Source of the DNA: Hymenobacter rigui
GTDB taxonomy: Bacteria; Bacteroidota; Bacteroidia; Cytophagales; Hymenobacteraceae
Direction of reading: 5' to 3'
DNA length: 64,000 bases
Assembly (NCBI RefSeq): GCF_003944715.1
Contig: NZ_RWIT01000006.1
Coordinates: 1-64,000 of the forward strand
Below are positions 27,208-37,434 of this stretch, in pieces. Numbering within the stretch: position 1 is the stretch's first letter; each line of letters opens with the position of its first letter. The notes under the pieces were generated by a model. It worked only from the letters and a program-made list of their open reading frames with translations, did not search any database and was not told the origin of the DNA. The position numbers were made by a program, and so were the translations under genes.

Positions 27208-27990
27208 ATGCAGTCCCACGATGTCGACTATAAAATTCTGGGTAATGATATCCAGGTACTCGAAGTAGAGCTGGACCCCAATGAAACCGTGGTAGCCGAA
27301 GCCGGCGCCATGGTGTATATGAGCGAGGCCATTGCCTTTGAAACCAAGATGGGCGACGGCTCGGAGCCGAACCAGAGCATCATGGGCAAGCTATTCTCGG
27401 CCGGCACCCGCCTGATTACCGGCGAGTCGCTTTTCATGACGCATTTTACCCACCGCGGCGGCTACGGCAAGGCCCACGTGGCCTTTTCCGCGCCGTATCC
27501 GGGCACCATTATCCCCATTGACCTGCGCACCCTGCCACAGGGCTTAATTGTGCAGAAAGACGGCTTCCTGGCCGCAGCCAAGGGCACCAAAATCAGTATA
27601 CACTTCAACCAGAAGCTGGGAGCCGGCTTCTTTGGCGGGGAAGGCTTTATTCTGCAGAAGATTACTGGCGACGGGAAAGCCTTCGTGCACGCGGGCGGTA
27701 CCATCATCGAGAAGCACCTGAACAACGAGCTGCTGCGCGTGGATACCGGCTGCGTGGTAGCCTTCGAGCCGGGCATCGACTTCAACATTGCCCGGGCCGG
27801 GGGCCTGAAATCCATGATTTTCGGGGGCGAAGGGTTGCTGCTGGCCACGCTGCGCGGCACAGGCCGCGTGTGGCTGCAGTCGATGCCAGTGAAGAAGCTG
27901 ATTCAGGCCCTGGCTCCTTCCGGCGGCAATGCGCAGAAGGAAAGTGGCGGCATCCTGGGTAACCTGGTGGGCGGCATGCTGGACGAATAA
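27208..27990 (+). CDS. AIM24 / TIGR00266 family protein
   Basis: 260 residues starting [12 protein letters not shown]. Features of the family are the [10 protein letters not shown] motif, repeated glycine-rich beta hairpins ([37 protein letters not shown]) and [10 protein letters not shown]. The fold is a trimeric beta-barrel of unknown role in bacteria, related to mitochondrial AIM24. No signal peptide. Preceded by the long inverted repeat. Confidence 0.9.
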   Translation: MQSHDVDYKILGNDIQVLEVELDPNETVVAEAGAMVYMSEAIAFETKMGDGSEPNQSIMGKLFSAGTRLITGESLFMTHFTHRGGYGKAHVAFSAPYPGTIIPIDLRTLPQGLIVQKDGFLAAAKGTKISIHFNQKLGAGFFGGEGFILQKITGDGKAFVHAGGTIIEKHLNNELLRVDTGCVVAFEPGIDFNIARAGGLKSMIFGGEGLLLATLRGTGRVWLQSMPVKKLIQALAPSGGNAQKESGGILGNLVGGMLDE

Positions 27991-27994
27991 TCCG

Positions 27995-28010
27995 GCGGTA
28001 GCGCTACCGC
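27995..28010. repeat. Perfect 16-nt palindrome
   Basis: GCGGTAGCGCTACCGC directly follows the AIM24 stop, ahead of a longer terminator hairpin. It may be an operator or part of the terminator fold. Confidence 0.5.
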
Positions 28011-28015
28011 ATACG

Positions 28016-28058
28016 TCAAAGGGCCGGCTGTAGCGAATTGCTACAGCCGGCCCTTTGA
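28016..28058. terminator. Bidirectional terminator between AIM24 and the small minus-strand gene
   Basis: A perfect 19-bp stem (28016-28034 with 28040-28058) has loop GAATT. Two convergent genes end on either side. Confidence 0.9.
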
Positions 28059-28075
28059 ACTTAACAAGACGGCCC

Positions 28076-28249
28076 TTATTGCGCCATACTGGCCGCAATT
28101 ACGCCCAGACTTGCCAGCAAGGCAATCATCAGCAACCCCAGAAAACCCACCGTGAGTTTGCGGTTACGCGTATCAGAGTCAGTATCTGGCTTATGCCGAC
28201 GACGGCGCCGCCGATGAGAAGAAGAAGACGCGGGAGTAGAAATGGCCAT
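28076..28249 (-). CDS. Small basic single-pass membrane protein
   Basis: 57 residues starting MAISTPASSSSH, with an Arg/His-rich stretch (HRRRRRRHK near 12-20) followed by one membrane helix (about 33-54). The basic cluster before the helix predicts that the N-terminus stays in the cytoplasm. No family recognised. Converges on AIM24. Confidence 0.6.
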   Translation of the reverse strand: MAISTPASSSSHRRRRRRHKPDTDSDTRNRKLTVGFLGLLMIALLASLGVIAASMAQ

Positions 28250-28462
28250 ATGTGGGAATTGAGTAGTAAGAACAGGGCTGGAAATATAAAACACTTTCTA
28301 AACAAAATCCAGTTAAATAGCCTTTTTACCGATTAACTACGCGGAGTCCTCGACTAACTTTAAGAACTAACCAGTAAGTAATTAACCTGCGTATTTCTTA
28401 CCTCAGGGGCTGCAAACATTCCCAAATAGCTATACCTTTTCAGTGCAACTTCCACCATGTTA

Positions 28463-28972
28463 TCATTGGGTAGCGGGCCACGCAATGGAGTCGCCAGCCG
28501 GTGTGATGACAAGGGCCGTTGTTTTGCGACCGTTGCGGTAGTATTCGGAGGGCAGGGCGTGGCCGGAGGGCGCGTAGCATTTCCATTCGCCAAACCAGAA
28601 AAACCGCACACTTTGCGCCGTTATCTGGTAGCGGGCCTGGCCCTGCTTAGCCAGTTGACCACCGGGGTGATAATAGGCAATTACCACCTGCCCCGCTGGC
28701 CGCTTCAGAAACCTCTCCTGGCGCTCCAGCATGCCGGCAGGTGTATAGTATCGCCACCGGCCTACCGGCAAGCCGTGGCGGTACCGCCCCCGGTTAGCAA
28801 TCTGCTGCTCAGCCACGTCAAAATACTCCCGCCAGGGACCGTGACGCAACGTATCAGACGGATGGTATCGGTTGCGCGACCAGAACCCGATAGGCCCGTG
28901 TTGTAGTGCCACACAGCTTACTAGTAGCTGTGTAAAGCTTACCATCAGCAATAGGAAATAAGTGCGTCTCAT
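28463..28972 (-). CDS. MORN/YwqK-like lipoprotein
   Basis: 169 residues with a signal peptide and lipobox LVSC near residue 20. The mature part shows MORN_2-style repeats: HGPWREYFDV, GLPVGRWRYYTPAGML, VIAYYHPGGQLAKQGQ, EWKCYAPSGH, SEYYRNGRK. Such repeats are common in Bacteroidota lipoproteins and in YwqK antitoxin-like proteins. Function unknown. Confidence 0.75.
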   Translation of the reverse strand: MRRTYFLLLMVSFTQLLVSCVALQHGPIGFWSRNRYHPSDTLRHGPWREYFDVAEQQIANRGRYRHGLPVGRWRYYTPAGMLERQERFLKRPAGQVVIAYYHPGGQLAKQGQARYQITAQSVRFFWFGEWKCYAPSGHALPSEYYRNGRKTTALVITPAGDSIAWPATQ

Positions 28973-29007
28973 CGGAATCAGCTAAAGATAGATTCCGGTA
29001 GTTACAA

Positions 29008-30534
29008 CTAATTATTTAGTTGATCAAGTATTTCATCCAGCAATTCCCGTGAATTGCTCAATCGGGGTACCTTGTGCTGCCCGCCCAGCTTACCCCGGCG
29101 GGCCAGCCACTGCTCGAAAGTACCCGCTGGAGCAACGGTCACCACTGGCGGTGTGAGGGCCAGGTCGCGGTGGCGCTTGGCATCGTAGTCGGAGTTAAGC
29201 TGGCGGAGCGTCTGGTCCAGTACCTCGGTGAAATGCGGCAGGTCGACGGTAGTTTGGTTGAACTCAATCAGCCACTGGTGGCCGCCCCGGGAGGCACCGT
29301 CGTGCGAGGCGAAGTAGATGGGGGCCGCCGTGTAGTCGCGCACCGTGGTATTGGTGGCGCGGCAGGCCGCCGCAATGGCCGCATCGGCATTTTCTACCAC
29401 TACTTCTTCCCCAAATGCATTCAGGAAGTGCTTGGTGCGGCCTGCCACCCGAATGCGGTACGGGGCCAGCGAAGTAAAGCGCACCGTATCCCCGATGGCA
29501 TAGCGCCACAGGCCGGCATTGGTGCTAATGATGAGGGCATACGTACGGCCCAGCTCCACCTGCTCCAGCGGAATGGCCCGAGGCTCCGCCGCGTCCCATT
29601 GGTCGGCGGGCAGAAACTCGTAATAAATGCCGTGGTTCAGCAGCAACAGCAGGTCTTTGGAATCAGGCTCATCCTGCAGGGCAATGTAGCCTTCGGAGGC
29701 GTTGTACACCTCCAGGTAGTGCATCTGCGGGCCGGGTATCAGCTGCCGGAACAGCTCCCGATACGGCCCGAAGGCCACCGCTCCGTGCAGAAATAACCCC
29801 AGCTGCGGCCACACATCCAGAATAGAGGTGGTGCCGGCCAGCTCCAGCACGCGGCGCAGCAGCACAATCATCCAGGTAGGCACGCCGGCCAGCACGCGGA
29901 CATCAGCTTCCAGCACGTGGCGGGCAATGCGCTCAATCTTCTCCTCCCACTCATCCAGCAGGGCCAGTTCCAGCGGCGGGGTGCGCACGTATTCAGCCCA
30001 GGCCGGCAGGTTCTGCATAATCACTGCCGATACGTCCCCAACTCGGGAAGTGGCCTCATCCGGCCGAAACGGGTTGGGGCCGTGCGTGCCGCCCAACGAC
30101 AGGGTTTTGCCGCCCAGCACATCAATTTCGGGATAGTAGAGGGTGGCCAGCGCCGTCGTGTCGCGGCCGGCGCGGTAGTGGCAGTCGTGCAACGATTCGC
30201 GGGTTACCGGAATGTATTTGCTACGGGCGTTGGTGGTGCCGCTGCTTTTGGCAAACCACTCCACCCGACCGGGCCACAACACGTCCGTTTCGCCCCGGAG
30301 CACCCGCTCAATTTGCGGGTACAGCTGCTCGTAGCTGCTGATGGGCACCCGCTGCGCAAACTCCCGGGCCGAGGGAGCATCCGCATAACCGTACTGGCGG
30401 CCCCAGGCCGTGTTGCGGGCCGTGTGTACCAAGCTCTGAAATACCTGGGCCTGGGCCTCATGCGGATGTTGCCGGATGTGCTCAATGCTGGCCAGCCGGC
30501 GCTGCACGGCCCAGGTCAAAACGGTACTAATCAC
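29008..30534 (-). CDS. GH3-family acyl-adenylate-forming protein
   Basis: 508 residues with a GTG start (30534), chosen because the N-terminus ISTVLTWAVQRRLASIEHIRQHPHEAQ matches bacterial GH3 proteins. ATP-binding motifs include SSGTT near 96 (FAKSSGTTNARSKYIPVT) and a YRIRVAGRTKHFLNAFGEE segment. Plant GH3 enzymes join hormones to amino acids; the bacterial substrate is unknown. lptB lies 120 bases upstream on the same strand, so they may be co-transcribed. Confidence 0.88.
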   Translation of the reverse strand: MISTVLTWAVQRRLASIEHIRQHPHEAQAQVFQSLVHTARNTAWGRQYGYADAPSAREFAQRVPISSYEQLYPQIERVLRGETDVLWPGRVEWFAKSSGTTNARSKYIPVTRESLHDCHYRAGRDTTALATLYYPEIDVLGGKTLSLGGTHGPNPFRPDEATSRVGDVSAVIMQNLPAWAEYVRTPPLELALLDEWEEKIERIARHVLEADVRVLAGVPTWMIVLLRRVLELAGTTSILDVWPQLGLFLHGAVAFGPYRELFRQLIPGPQMHYLEVYNASEGYIALQDEPDSKDLLLLLNHGIYYEFLPADQWDAAEPRAIPLEQVELGRTYALIISTNAGLWRYAIGDTVRFTSLAPYRIRVAGRTKHFLNAFGEEVVVENADAAIAAACRATNTTVRDYTAAPIYFASHDGASRGGHQWLIEFNQTTVDLPHFTEVLDQTLRQLNSDYDAKRHRDLALTPPVVTVAPAGTFEQWLARRGKLGGQHKVPRLSNSRELLDEILDQLNN

Positions 30535-30654
30535 GGGAGCGAGAATGGGTGGGAGGAAAACGAACGGGCTGCAAACGGATACACTGTACCGCCTGCAGCC
30601 CGGGAAAGTTACTGAAATGCACCCTGCCATCTCGGCACGGCGAAAATGGAACGC

Positions 30655-31386
30655 TTATATCTTCCGTTTCAGCTCAAAGTGCTTACCGAGGTACACGCGG
30701 CGCACCATTTCATCCTCGGCCAGCTCTTCGGCGGTGCCGGCCTTCAGGAGCTTGCCTTCGAAGAGCAGATAGGCCCGGTCCACGATGCTGAGCGTTTCAT
30801 TCACGTTGTGGTCGGTGATGAGGATGCCGATGTTCTTGTGCTTAAGCTTGGCCACGATGCCCTGGATTTCCTCCACGGCAATGGGGTCGACGCCGGCGAA
30901 GGGCTCATCCAGCAGTACAAACTTGGGGTCTACGGCCAGGGCCCGGGCTATTTCGGTGCGGCGCCGCTCCCCGCCGCTCAGCACCCGGCCCAGGTTTTTA
31001 CGCACGTGGGTCAGACTAAACTCGTTGAGCAGCTCCTCCACTTTATCACGCTGGGCCTGCTTGGATAGGTCCGTCATTTCCAGCACCGACAGAACATTCT
31101 CTTCCACCGTCAGATCCCGGAACACGCTGGCTTCCTGCGCCAGGTAGCCGATACCGAGGCGGGCGCGCTGGTAGATGGGCAGCTTGGTGATGTCCCGGTC
31201 ATCCAGAAACACCTTGCCTTCGTTGGGCTTCACCATGCCCACCGTCATGTAGAAGGAGGTGGTTTTGCCGGCCCCGTTCGGGCCCAGCAGTCCCACAATT
31301 TCGCCTTGCTCCACGTGCAAAGACATGTCGTTCACCACGGTGCGCGACTTGTATTTCTTAACCAAATGTTCGGCTCGTAAAATCAT
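30655..31386 (-). CDS. lptB: LPS export ABC transporter ATP-binding protein
   Basis: 243 residues with Walker [10 protein letters not shown] near 36-44, signature LSGGERRR, Walker [13 protein letters not shown] and the LptB-type end [12 protein letters not shown]. It powers LPS extraction from the inner membrane with LptFG and LptC (lptC is at 40.1 kb here). The upstream -7 box sits only about 6 bases before the ATG, suggesting a very short or leaderless mRNA. Confidence 0.95.
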   Translation of the reverse strand: MILRAEHLVKKYKSRTVVNDMSLHVEQGEIVGLLGPNGAGKTTSFYMTVGMVKPNEGKVFLDDRDITKLPIYQRARLGIGYLAQEASVFRDLTVEENVLSVLEMTDLSKQAQRDKVEELLNEFSLTHVRKNLGRVLSGGERRRTEIARALAVDPKFVLLDEPFAGVDPIAVEEIQGIVAKLKHKNIGILITDHNVNETLSIVDRAYLLFEGKLLKAGTAEELAEDEMVRRVYLGKHFELKRKI

Positions 31387-31391
31387 TGGGG

Positions 31392-31399
31392 CAAAGGTA
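31392..31399 (-). promoter_or_regulatory. -7 box immediately upstream of lptB
   Basis: Reading the minus strand, TACCTTTG followed by CC matches TAnnTTTG. With initiation about 7 bases downstream, transcription would start at or next to the ATG (31386). Confidence 0.5.
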
Positions 31400-31466
31400 G
31401 TGAGGACGGGGGAAGGAACGGGGCCGCCGCCCACGCCGAAACGTAGCGGCGGTGCTTGCTGGTGTA

Positions 31467-33314
31467 CTACCCTTTGGCCGTGAGTACCTGGCGACGCAGC
31501 GTGAGCTGCGCAGGCGTAGCGCCGGGGTTGTTTTTCAGCCGGTTGGTTTCCTGGGCGTCATACTCCTGCGCCGTGCCTTTTACGGTACCGGTCGTAGAGC
31601 CCCGTCGGATGGTGAGCGTTACGGGTGCCTCGGAAGTGGTTTCGGAGCCAACCAGAGGGCGCAGCAGCTGCTCGGCGTTGGCCATTGTCACCTCCTGCCC
31701 GTCCACGGCCACAATCACGTCGTCGTTGCGCAGGCCGAAGGTGTTCGTCTGGGGCTGTACATCGGCGGCCCGGAACTCCTTTTTGGCCTCATCATACCGG
31801 AAGCCAAGCTGCCCGAAGGCGCGGATTTTGACGTTGGCTGTAGCAGCGTAGTCCCAGCCTATTTTGCCCAGATACTCGGCCAGCGGCAGCTCTTCCTTGC
31901 CAATAACGTACCGGTCGAAGAACTGCTGCACCTCGGGGTGCGTGAGGGCCACTACTTCCGGAATCAGGTCCTTATCCTCGAAGGAGCGGGTGGGGCCGTA
32001 CTTGGCACGCAGGGCCAGCAGCACGTCGCGCAGGGTCTGGCGGCCCTGGGTCAGCTCCCGAATGCGGATATCGAGCAGCAATCCGATAAGAGCACCCTTT
32101 TTGTACACGTTTTCATACATGTCGTCGTAGGGCTTTTCCAGAATGCGGCGGCTCATTTCGGTGAAGGGAATGCCGGCCGGAAACTTCTGCGCATCCCGGA
32201 TTTTCTCGCGCATGGTCTGCCGGAACTCGTCTTCGGTAATGAGGCCCCCCTGCACCTGTACCAGCTGGGCCACGTACTCCGTTACGCCCTCATACAGCCA
32301 CAGATGCTGCGACATCTGCGGGTTACGGAAGTCGAACTCCCCGATTTCGCGGGAGTGAATGTTGAGCGGGGCCAGCATGTGCAGAAACTCGTGCGAGCTA
32401 ACCTCCAGCACCATGCTTTTAAGCCTCTCGGGGTTGGCTATTTCGGGCAGGAAGTACAACGAGGAGTAACTGTGCTCCATGGCACCATAGCGGCTGTCTT
32501 TGCTGCTGAGTGGGGAGCCGCTGGCCGGAAAGTAGAACAGGAATTGGTAGCGCGGCACCGGCATCTGTCCGAAAAACTTGGTCAGCGCCTCCGACATGGG
32601 CCGGAGCATCTGGCTTACCTCGGCAGCCTTCACCATCCCGCTTTCCGATAGTACCGCCACCGAAATGCGGGCTCCGCCGGTGCTGAAGCTGGCCGTATCG
32701 GGCCGGGCATACAGCACCGGACCATCGGCCAGGGTTACGTAGTTGGGAGCCGTCAGTACGTCCTGGGTGGGCGAAGGGCGGCGCACGTCCAGCGCGGTAG
32801 CGCCGTAGAGGTCGGCGGGTTTGGTTACCTGCACCTCATAGGGTAGCATTTTGTAGCCCTCTAGGTAGCCGTAAAAGCCGTAGTGGTTGAGCGTGATGTT
32901 GCGGCCCGCGTCAATGTTGGTACCGCCAGGCTGGAAGATGAATGTGTCGTCCTGCTTGGCATCCCAGGTATCATCCACGAGGTATTCCAGCCGGGCCAGT
33001 TGCTTAGCCCCGTCGATAATGAACAGGTTAGGGCCGCTGTTTTTCACTTTCAGCGTTTTGCCATTCTTATCAAAGGCTTTGAAACCGGTGATGAAGCGGC
33101 CGTAGTCCTTCTTGGAATAAGAACCCGGCACCACTGAAGGCATTACATAGGTTACCTGATTTTCCTGCACAGCAGGCGTATTCACCACCACTTTAACCCG
33201 GTCGTTGGTAATCTGCTGCAGGTTGAGGTTGATGTGGTAGCCAGCCGGCTGTTGTGCCAGGGCGGCGGTGGCTGTAGTAAGGCTCAATCCAAGAGCCAGC
33301 GAAAAGGATTTCAT
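31467..33314 (-). CDS. M61-family metallopeptidase with PDZ domain
   Basis: 615 residues with a signal peptide (about 1-20, ending ALAQ). The zinc motif HEFLH near 308 lies in [18 protein letters not shown], typical of glycyl aminopeptidase (M61), with a distal conserved Glu in [16 protein letters not shown]-terminal PDZ domain (about 505-590) follows. Exported, probably periplasmic. Substrate unknown. Confidence 0.92.
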   Translation of the reverse strand: MKSFSLALGLSLTTATAALAQQPAGYHINLNLQQITNDRVKVVVNTPAVQENQVTYVMPSVVPGSYSKKDYGRFITGFKAFDKNGKTLKVKNSGPNLFIIDGAKQLARLEYLVDDTWDAKQDDTFIFQPGGTNIDAGRNITLNHYGFYGYLEGYKMLPYEVQVTKPADLYGATALDVRRPSPTQDVLTAPNYVTLADGPVLYARPDTASFSTGGARISVAVLSESGMVKAAEVSQMLRPMSEALTKFFGQMPVPRYQFLFYFPASGSPLSSKDSRYGAMEHSYSSLYFLPEIANPERLKSMVLEVSSHEFLHMLAPLNIHSREIGEFDFRNPQMSQHLWLYEGVTEYVAQLVQVQGGLITEDEFRQTMREKIRDAQKFPAGIPFTEMSRRILEKPYDDMYENVYKKGALIGLLLDIRIRELTQGRQTLRDVLLALRAKYGPTRSFEDKDLIPEVVALTHPEVQQFFDRYVIGKEELPLAEYLGKIGWDYAATANVKIRAFGQLGFRYDEAKKEFRAADVQPQTNTFGLRNDDVIVAVDGQEVTMANAEQLLRPLVGSETTSEAPVTLTIRRGSTTGTVKGTAQEYDAQETNRLKNNPGATPAQLTLRRQVLTAKG

Positions 33315-33520
33315 TCAATCAGATAAGATAGATGCGAATACGGCGCTAACGCCCCTGCCAAGGTACGGAGTATCAGGCTGAGGTATTTAGGAGCAACTCC
33401 TTTGAAAACCGATATTTCAGCCTTCCCTATTTACTTCTGAATGACAGCTACCTCCCGTAAAGCTGATCGTAGTTTGCTCTTTCAACAACTGCTTATAAAC
33501 TGACATCCAGAATACTATAT

Positions 33521-33565
33521 CAGCCAAACGGCCGTGTTACGCGATGCAACACGGCCGTTTGGCTG
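33521..33565 (-). terminator. Terminator of recJ
   Basis: A perfect 18-bp stem CAGCCAAACGGCCGTGTT and complement has a 9-base loop, 17 bases past the stop. Confidence 0.88.
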
Positions 33566-33582
33566 GTGGATACCCGGAGCAG

Positions 33583-35304
33583 TTATTCCCAGCGGATATC
33601 CTTAATGCGGAGCTGCAGGTTCTTTACACCGCGGTACTCGTTGATTTCCACCGTGTAGCACACGCTGAACGGCTGGCCCTGGCGGATTTGCTCATAGTAT
33701 TCGCCTAACCCGAAGCCAATGGCATCCACGGTGTGGTGGCCATCCTGAGTGAGGGCAATTTTGAGGTGGGAGTTGCCCACAATCCGGGCCGAATCGGGGG
33801 CGGCGTACACCCGCTCGGAGGCGAATACCGGGTTGGGGTTACCGGGGCCGAAGGGCTCCATCTGGCTCAGTAGCCGATAGAAGGAAGGTGTTATGTCGCT
33901 GAGCTGAATAGTGCAGTCTATTTCCACGGGTGGAATGAGCTGTTCCGGCAGGATGCGGCCCGCCACAATACGCTCAAACTTCTCGCGGAACGCGGGTACA
34001 TTCTCCACGGGCAGCGTGAGGCCGGCGGCGTACATGTGGCCGCCATACTGGTCCAGCAGCTCGGCGCAGTCCTCAATGGCCTGGTGTACATCAAACCCCA
34101 CCACCGAGCGGGCAGAGCCGGTAGCCTTGCCGTTGCTTTCGGTGAGGATGATGGTGGGACGGTAATACTTATCGAGGCAGCGCGAGGCCACAATTCCCAC
34201 TACGCCCTTGTGCCAGTCCTGTTTAAACAGCACAGTGGTGCGGGCCGAGCGAAGCAGGTCATCCTGCTCAATCATCTCCAGGGCTTCCTTGGTGATGCTG
34301 GTATCGAAGCCGCGGCGTTCCTGGTTGGTTTTGTCTACTACCCCGGCCGTGGCTACGGCTTCGGCGGTGGTATCGGCCAGCAGCATGGCTACCGAGCGTT
34401 TGGCGTCGCCCATACGGCCGGCGGCGTTAATGCGCGGCGCAAACCCGAAGACCAGGCTACTGATGTTCAGCTCGGCGGTTTGCAGGCCGGCCAATTCACG
34501 CAGGGCATCGAGGCCGGGGCGCTGCGGCCGGGTCCGGTCGTTGATGAGGCGCAGACCGTGGTAGGCCAGCGTGCGGTTCTCGCCGTAAATGGGCACGATG
34601 TCAGCGGCAATACTCACGGCCACCAGGTCCAGCAGCTCGTACAGCTCCTGCTCGGGTAGGCCCTGCTGCTGGGTAAATGCCTGCATCAGCTTGAAGCCAA
34701 CCCCGCACCCCGACAGCTCCTTGAACGGATACGGGCAATCCTGGCGCTTGGGGTCCAGTACCGCCACGGCGGCCGGCAGTTCAGTGCCCGGCAAGTGGTG
34801 GTCACAAATGATGAAATCAACGCCCCGCTCATTGGCGTAGGCTATTTTGTCCACGGCTTTTACGCCGCAGTCGAGGGCAATGATGAGCTGGTAGCCGAAG
34901 TCGTGGGCGTGGTCGATGCCGGCTTCGGAAATGCCGTACCCTTCCTTGTAGCGGTCCGGAATGTAGTAGTCGATGCGCTCCGGGCCGAAAAACTGCCGCA
35001 GGTAGCTGAACACCAGCGCCACGGAGGTAGTACCATCCACATCATAGTCGCCGAATACCAGCACCCGCTCACCCAGATGCAGGGCTTTCAGCAGGCGGTC
35101 TACGGCCCGGTCCATGTCGCGCATCAGCAGCGGGTCGGGCAGCAGGCTCAGGTCGGGGCGGAAATAGGCGCGGGCCTCCTCAAACGTACACACGTTGCGC
35201 TGGCAAAGCAGACTTACAATGGCCTCATTGACGCGCAGCGCGTCAGCCAGATGCCGGACTTTTTCAGCCTCGGGCGCGGGCTTGCGAATCCATCGTTTTT
35301 CCAT
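33583..35304 (-). CDS. recJ: Single-stranded-DNA-specific exonuclease RecJ
   Basis: 573 residues. DHH-family motifs are FGDYDVDGTTS near 87, DCGVKA, DHHLPG near 168, and the DHHA1 motif GGHMYAAG. It is a 5'-3' ssDNA nuclease of recombination and repair. The N-terminal start MEKRWIRKP matches the family; an ATG 12 codons upstream was not used. A possible -7 box lies at 35338-35345. Confidence 0.96.
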   Translation of the reverse strand: MEKRWIRKPAPEAEKVRHLADALRVNEAIVSLLCQRNVCTFEEARAYFRPDLSLLPDPLLMRDMDRAVDRLLKALHLGERVLVFGDYDVDGTTSVALVFSYLRQFFGPERIDYYIPDRYKEGYGISEAGIDHAHDFGYQLIIALDCGVKAVDKIAYANERGVDFIICDHHLPGTELPAAVAVLDPKRQDCPYPFKELSGCGVGFKLMQAFTQQQGLPEQELYELLDLVAVSIAADIVPIYGENRTLAYHGLRLINDRTRPQRPGLDALRELAGLQTAELNISSLVFGFAPRINAAGRMGDAKRSVAMLLADTTAEAVATAGVVDKTNQERRGFDTSITKEALEMIEQDDLLRSARTTVLFKQDWHKGVVGIVASRCLDKYYRPTIILTESNGKATGSARSVVGFDVHQAIEDCAELLDQYGGHMYAAGLTLPVENVPAFREKFERIVAGRILPEQLIPPVEIDCTIQLSDITPSFYRLLSQMEPFGPGNPNPVFASERVYAAPDSARIVGNSHLKIALTQDGHHTVDAIGFGLGEYYEQIRQGQPFSVCYTVEINEYRGVKNLQLRIKDIRWE

Positions 35305-35337
35305 GAGTACAGAGGAGCCTAACAGCGGCAGTATCTT

Positions 35338-35345
35338 CAAAAGTA
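35338..35345 (-). promoter_or_regulatory. -7 box for recJ
   Basis: Minus-strand TACTTTTG matches TAnnTTTG, about 33 bases upstream of the ATG. The -33 element is unclear. Confidence 0.5.
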
Positions 35346-35507
35346 CAAAAAGAAACGCACGGATTACGCGGGTTGCACGGAGTTAAAGCGGCCTGTCCCT
35401 AATGGCCAACATTACGTCTGGGAGCCTCTACCGGGCATCTTACGTTCCGACTGGTTACTCCTTCGCCGCTTCATTTTCTTCCTGAAAAAGCCAACCGCAG
35501 CCACCGG

Positions 35508-37340
35508 TTAGTTTACCGCGTCGCCGCGCAGCTTGCGGAACCGCTTGCGGGCTTCTACCACGTAAATGCTGCCGGGGTATTTGGTAATAACCTGGTTGTA
35601 CAGCTGTTGGGCTTTCTCCCGGTCCTGCAGGTTTTCCTCCAGAATACTGGCCGCCAGAAACAGAGCATCATCACTTAGCACATCATACTTAGGGTTGGCC
35701 GTGATGCGCTCCAGCGTACCGAGGGCCGCGGCATAGTCGCCGGTGCGGCGCTGGAGCTGGGCCTTCAGATACCAGGCCTCGTCCTGCAGGGCATGACCGG
35801 GGTATTTGGCCAGCAGCGCATCCAGCCCGCGCATAGCCTCCGGAATCTTGTTCTGGAATACCTGCTGCTCCACGGCGGCATAGTCGCGCAGGGCTACGCC
35901 GGCCGTGTCCATGGCTGTGTTATCGGTGATGAGCAGGCTGAGCTGCATGGCGTCGTTGGCAATTTCGCGGCTGGTGGCCTGCTTCAGAATATCCAGGTGC
36001 GACTGGGCCAGCTTGAAGTCACCGGCGAAGTAGCTCAGGCGGGCGTTGCGCAGCTTGGCGTCGTAGCCCAGCGGAGTATCCTTGTGCGACTTCTCCACCT
36101 GCGAGTACAGCAGCGTGGCTTCCCAGGGCTCGGCCCGCAGCAGGTAGATGTCGGCCAAGTCAATCTTGGCCTGATCCACCACATCGAGGCTGGCACGGGG
36201 CATGGTAATTACCTCGTTCAGCAGCTTGATGGCCGGCTCCTTCTCATCCAGCTGAAACGCCAGCAGGGCCGCCATGCTGCGCAATACCGGAGCCGTTTCG
36301 GGTGTGCGGCCCAGGTCTTTCAGCACTTGCTCGTACTCCTGCAGCAGGCCGCGCAGCTGAGCGGTGTTAACCGGATAGGTAGTGCGCACCTGGTCCTCGC
36401 GGGTTTGTACCAGCCGCTGCCGCACTAAGGCGTAATACGGGCTGCTCCGGTATTCACGCGCCAGGTACTCGTAGCCGGCAATGGCACTTTCGTAATCCTG
36501 GTTGCGGCGGGCTATTTCGGCTACTTCCAGCACCCGCTGCCCATCGGTGCGGGCGCGGCGGTCCAGGGCTTTGGCCTGCACCAGCGCGCCGGTAAAGTCG
36601 CGGCGCTGCACCTGCAGCCACAGCAGCAGCTCACTGTACACCGGCCGCTCGGGGTTCTTCTGCACCAGGCTCAGCAGCTCCTTTTCCAGCGCGGCGAAGT
36701 CCTTATCCTCCTGCAGGCTGTTCTGAAGCATATTGCGCACGAAGGGCAGCTGCTGCTCGTCCGTCTGCACCAGGCGCAGGGTTTCGGCCATCAGCTTATC
36801 AGTCTGGCCCTGCCGGGTGTAGAGCTGGATGAGCTGCGGGCCGAATTCGGTTTCGGAGTGCGCCAGCTCCCGGCCACGCAGGTACGTACGCACAGCCCAG
36901 TCCGGCAGACCCAGCCGCTGAAACTCCAGAGCCACGGGGGCTACCTGCTCCGCGGTTAGCTGACCGAGCACCCGCTCCCACTGCTTCTGGGCCGCCGGCT
37001 GGTCGCCGGCCTGGGCGTATAGCTGACCGAGTGTAACCGGCAGCGCCGCTTCGCGCGGGCGTTGCCTGATGGCTCGTTTTACCAGCTTCTCCGCCTCTTT
37101 GTACTGCTTCAGGCCCTGCAGCGCAGCCAGATAGTCGGGCAGGATGTTGGGGGCCGTCTGCTCGTCGTTGCGCAGACGCCCGAACAGGAATGCCGCCTTT
37201 TCATGCTCGCCTTTGCGCTCATACTCCCGGGCCAACTGCACCTGGCTATCCTCGCTTACCTGGGCCACAGCCGGCTCTGCAACCAGCACGCTTCCCAGCA
37301 GGCTGCCCACCAGCCACATTGAACGCAACGACTTTTTCAT
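35508..37340 (-). CDS. Exported TPR-repeat protein
   Basis: 610 residues with a signal peptide (MKKSLRSMWLVGSLLGSVLVAEPAVA, 26 residues) followed by 12 or more TPR units to the C-terminus. Predicted periplasmic scaffold. It follows the SurA/PpiD-like gene on the same strand, but a terminator separates them, so a link is only suggestive. No catalytic domain. Confidence 0.85.
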   Translation of the reverse strand: MKKSLRSMWLVGSLLGSVLVAEPAVAQVSEDSQVQLAREYERKGEHEKAAFLFGRLRNDEQTAPNILPDYLAALQGLKQYKEAEKLVKRAIRQRPREAALPVTLGQLYAQAGDQPAAQKQWERVLGQLTAEQVAPVALEFQRLGLPDWAVRTYLRGRELAHSETEFGPQLIQLYTRQGQTDKLMAETLRLVQTDEQQLPFVRNMLQNSLQEDKDFAALEKELLSLVQKNPERPVYSELLLWLQVQRRDFTGALVQAKALDRRARTDGQRVLEVAEIARRNQDYESAIAGYEYLAREYRSSPYYALVRQRLVQTREDQVRTTYPVNTAQLRGLLQEYEQVLKDLGRTPETAPVLRSMAALLAFQLDEKEPAIKLLNEVITMPRASLDVVDQAKIDLADIYLLRAEPWEATLLYSQVEKSHKDTPLGYDAKLRNARLSYFAGDFKLAQSHLDILKQATSREIANDAMQLSLLITDNTAMDTAGVALRDYAAVEQQVFQNKIPEAMRGLDALLAKYPGHALQDEAWYLKAQLQRRTGDYAAALGTLERITANPKYDVLSDDALFLAASILEENLQDREKAQQLYNQVITKYPGSIYVVEARKRFRKLRGDAVN

Positions 37341-37380
37341 GACCGCATAACGAAAAGACCCGACCCGAAGTGCCAAACAA

Positions 37381-37410
37381 AAAGGGCCGCACCCTAAGGT
37401 ACGGCCCTTT
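37381..37410 (-). terminator. Terminator of the PPIase gene
   Basis: Stem AAAGGGCCG/CGGCCCTTT has an A-rich left flank and T-run, 25 bases past the stop. Confidence 0.8.
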
Positions 37411-37434
37411 TACTGGTTCTGCGCTTGTTGCCGC

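Noticed and set aside
31452..32651. A 399-codon open frame antisense to the M61 protease gene
   Set aside because: It is a shadow of a well-supported gene with an intact zinc motif.
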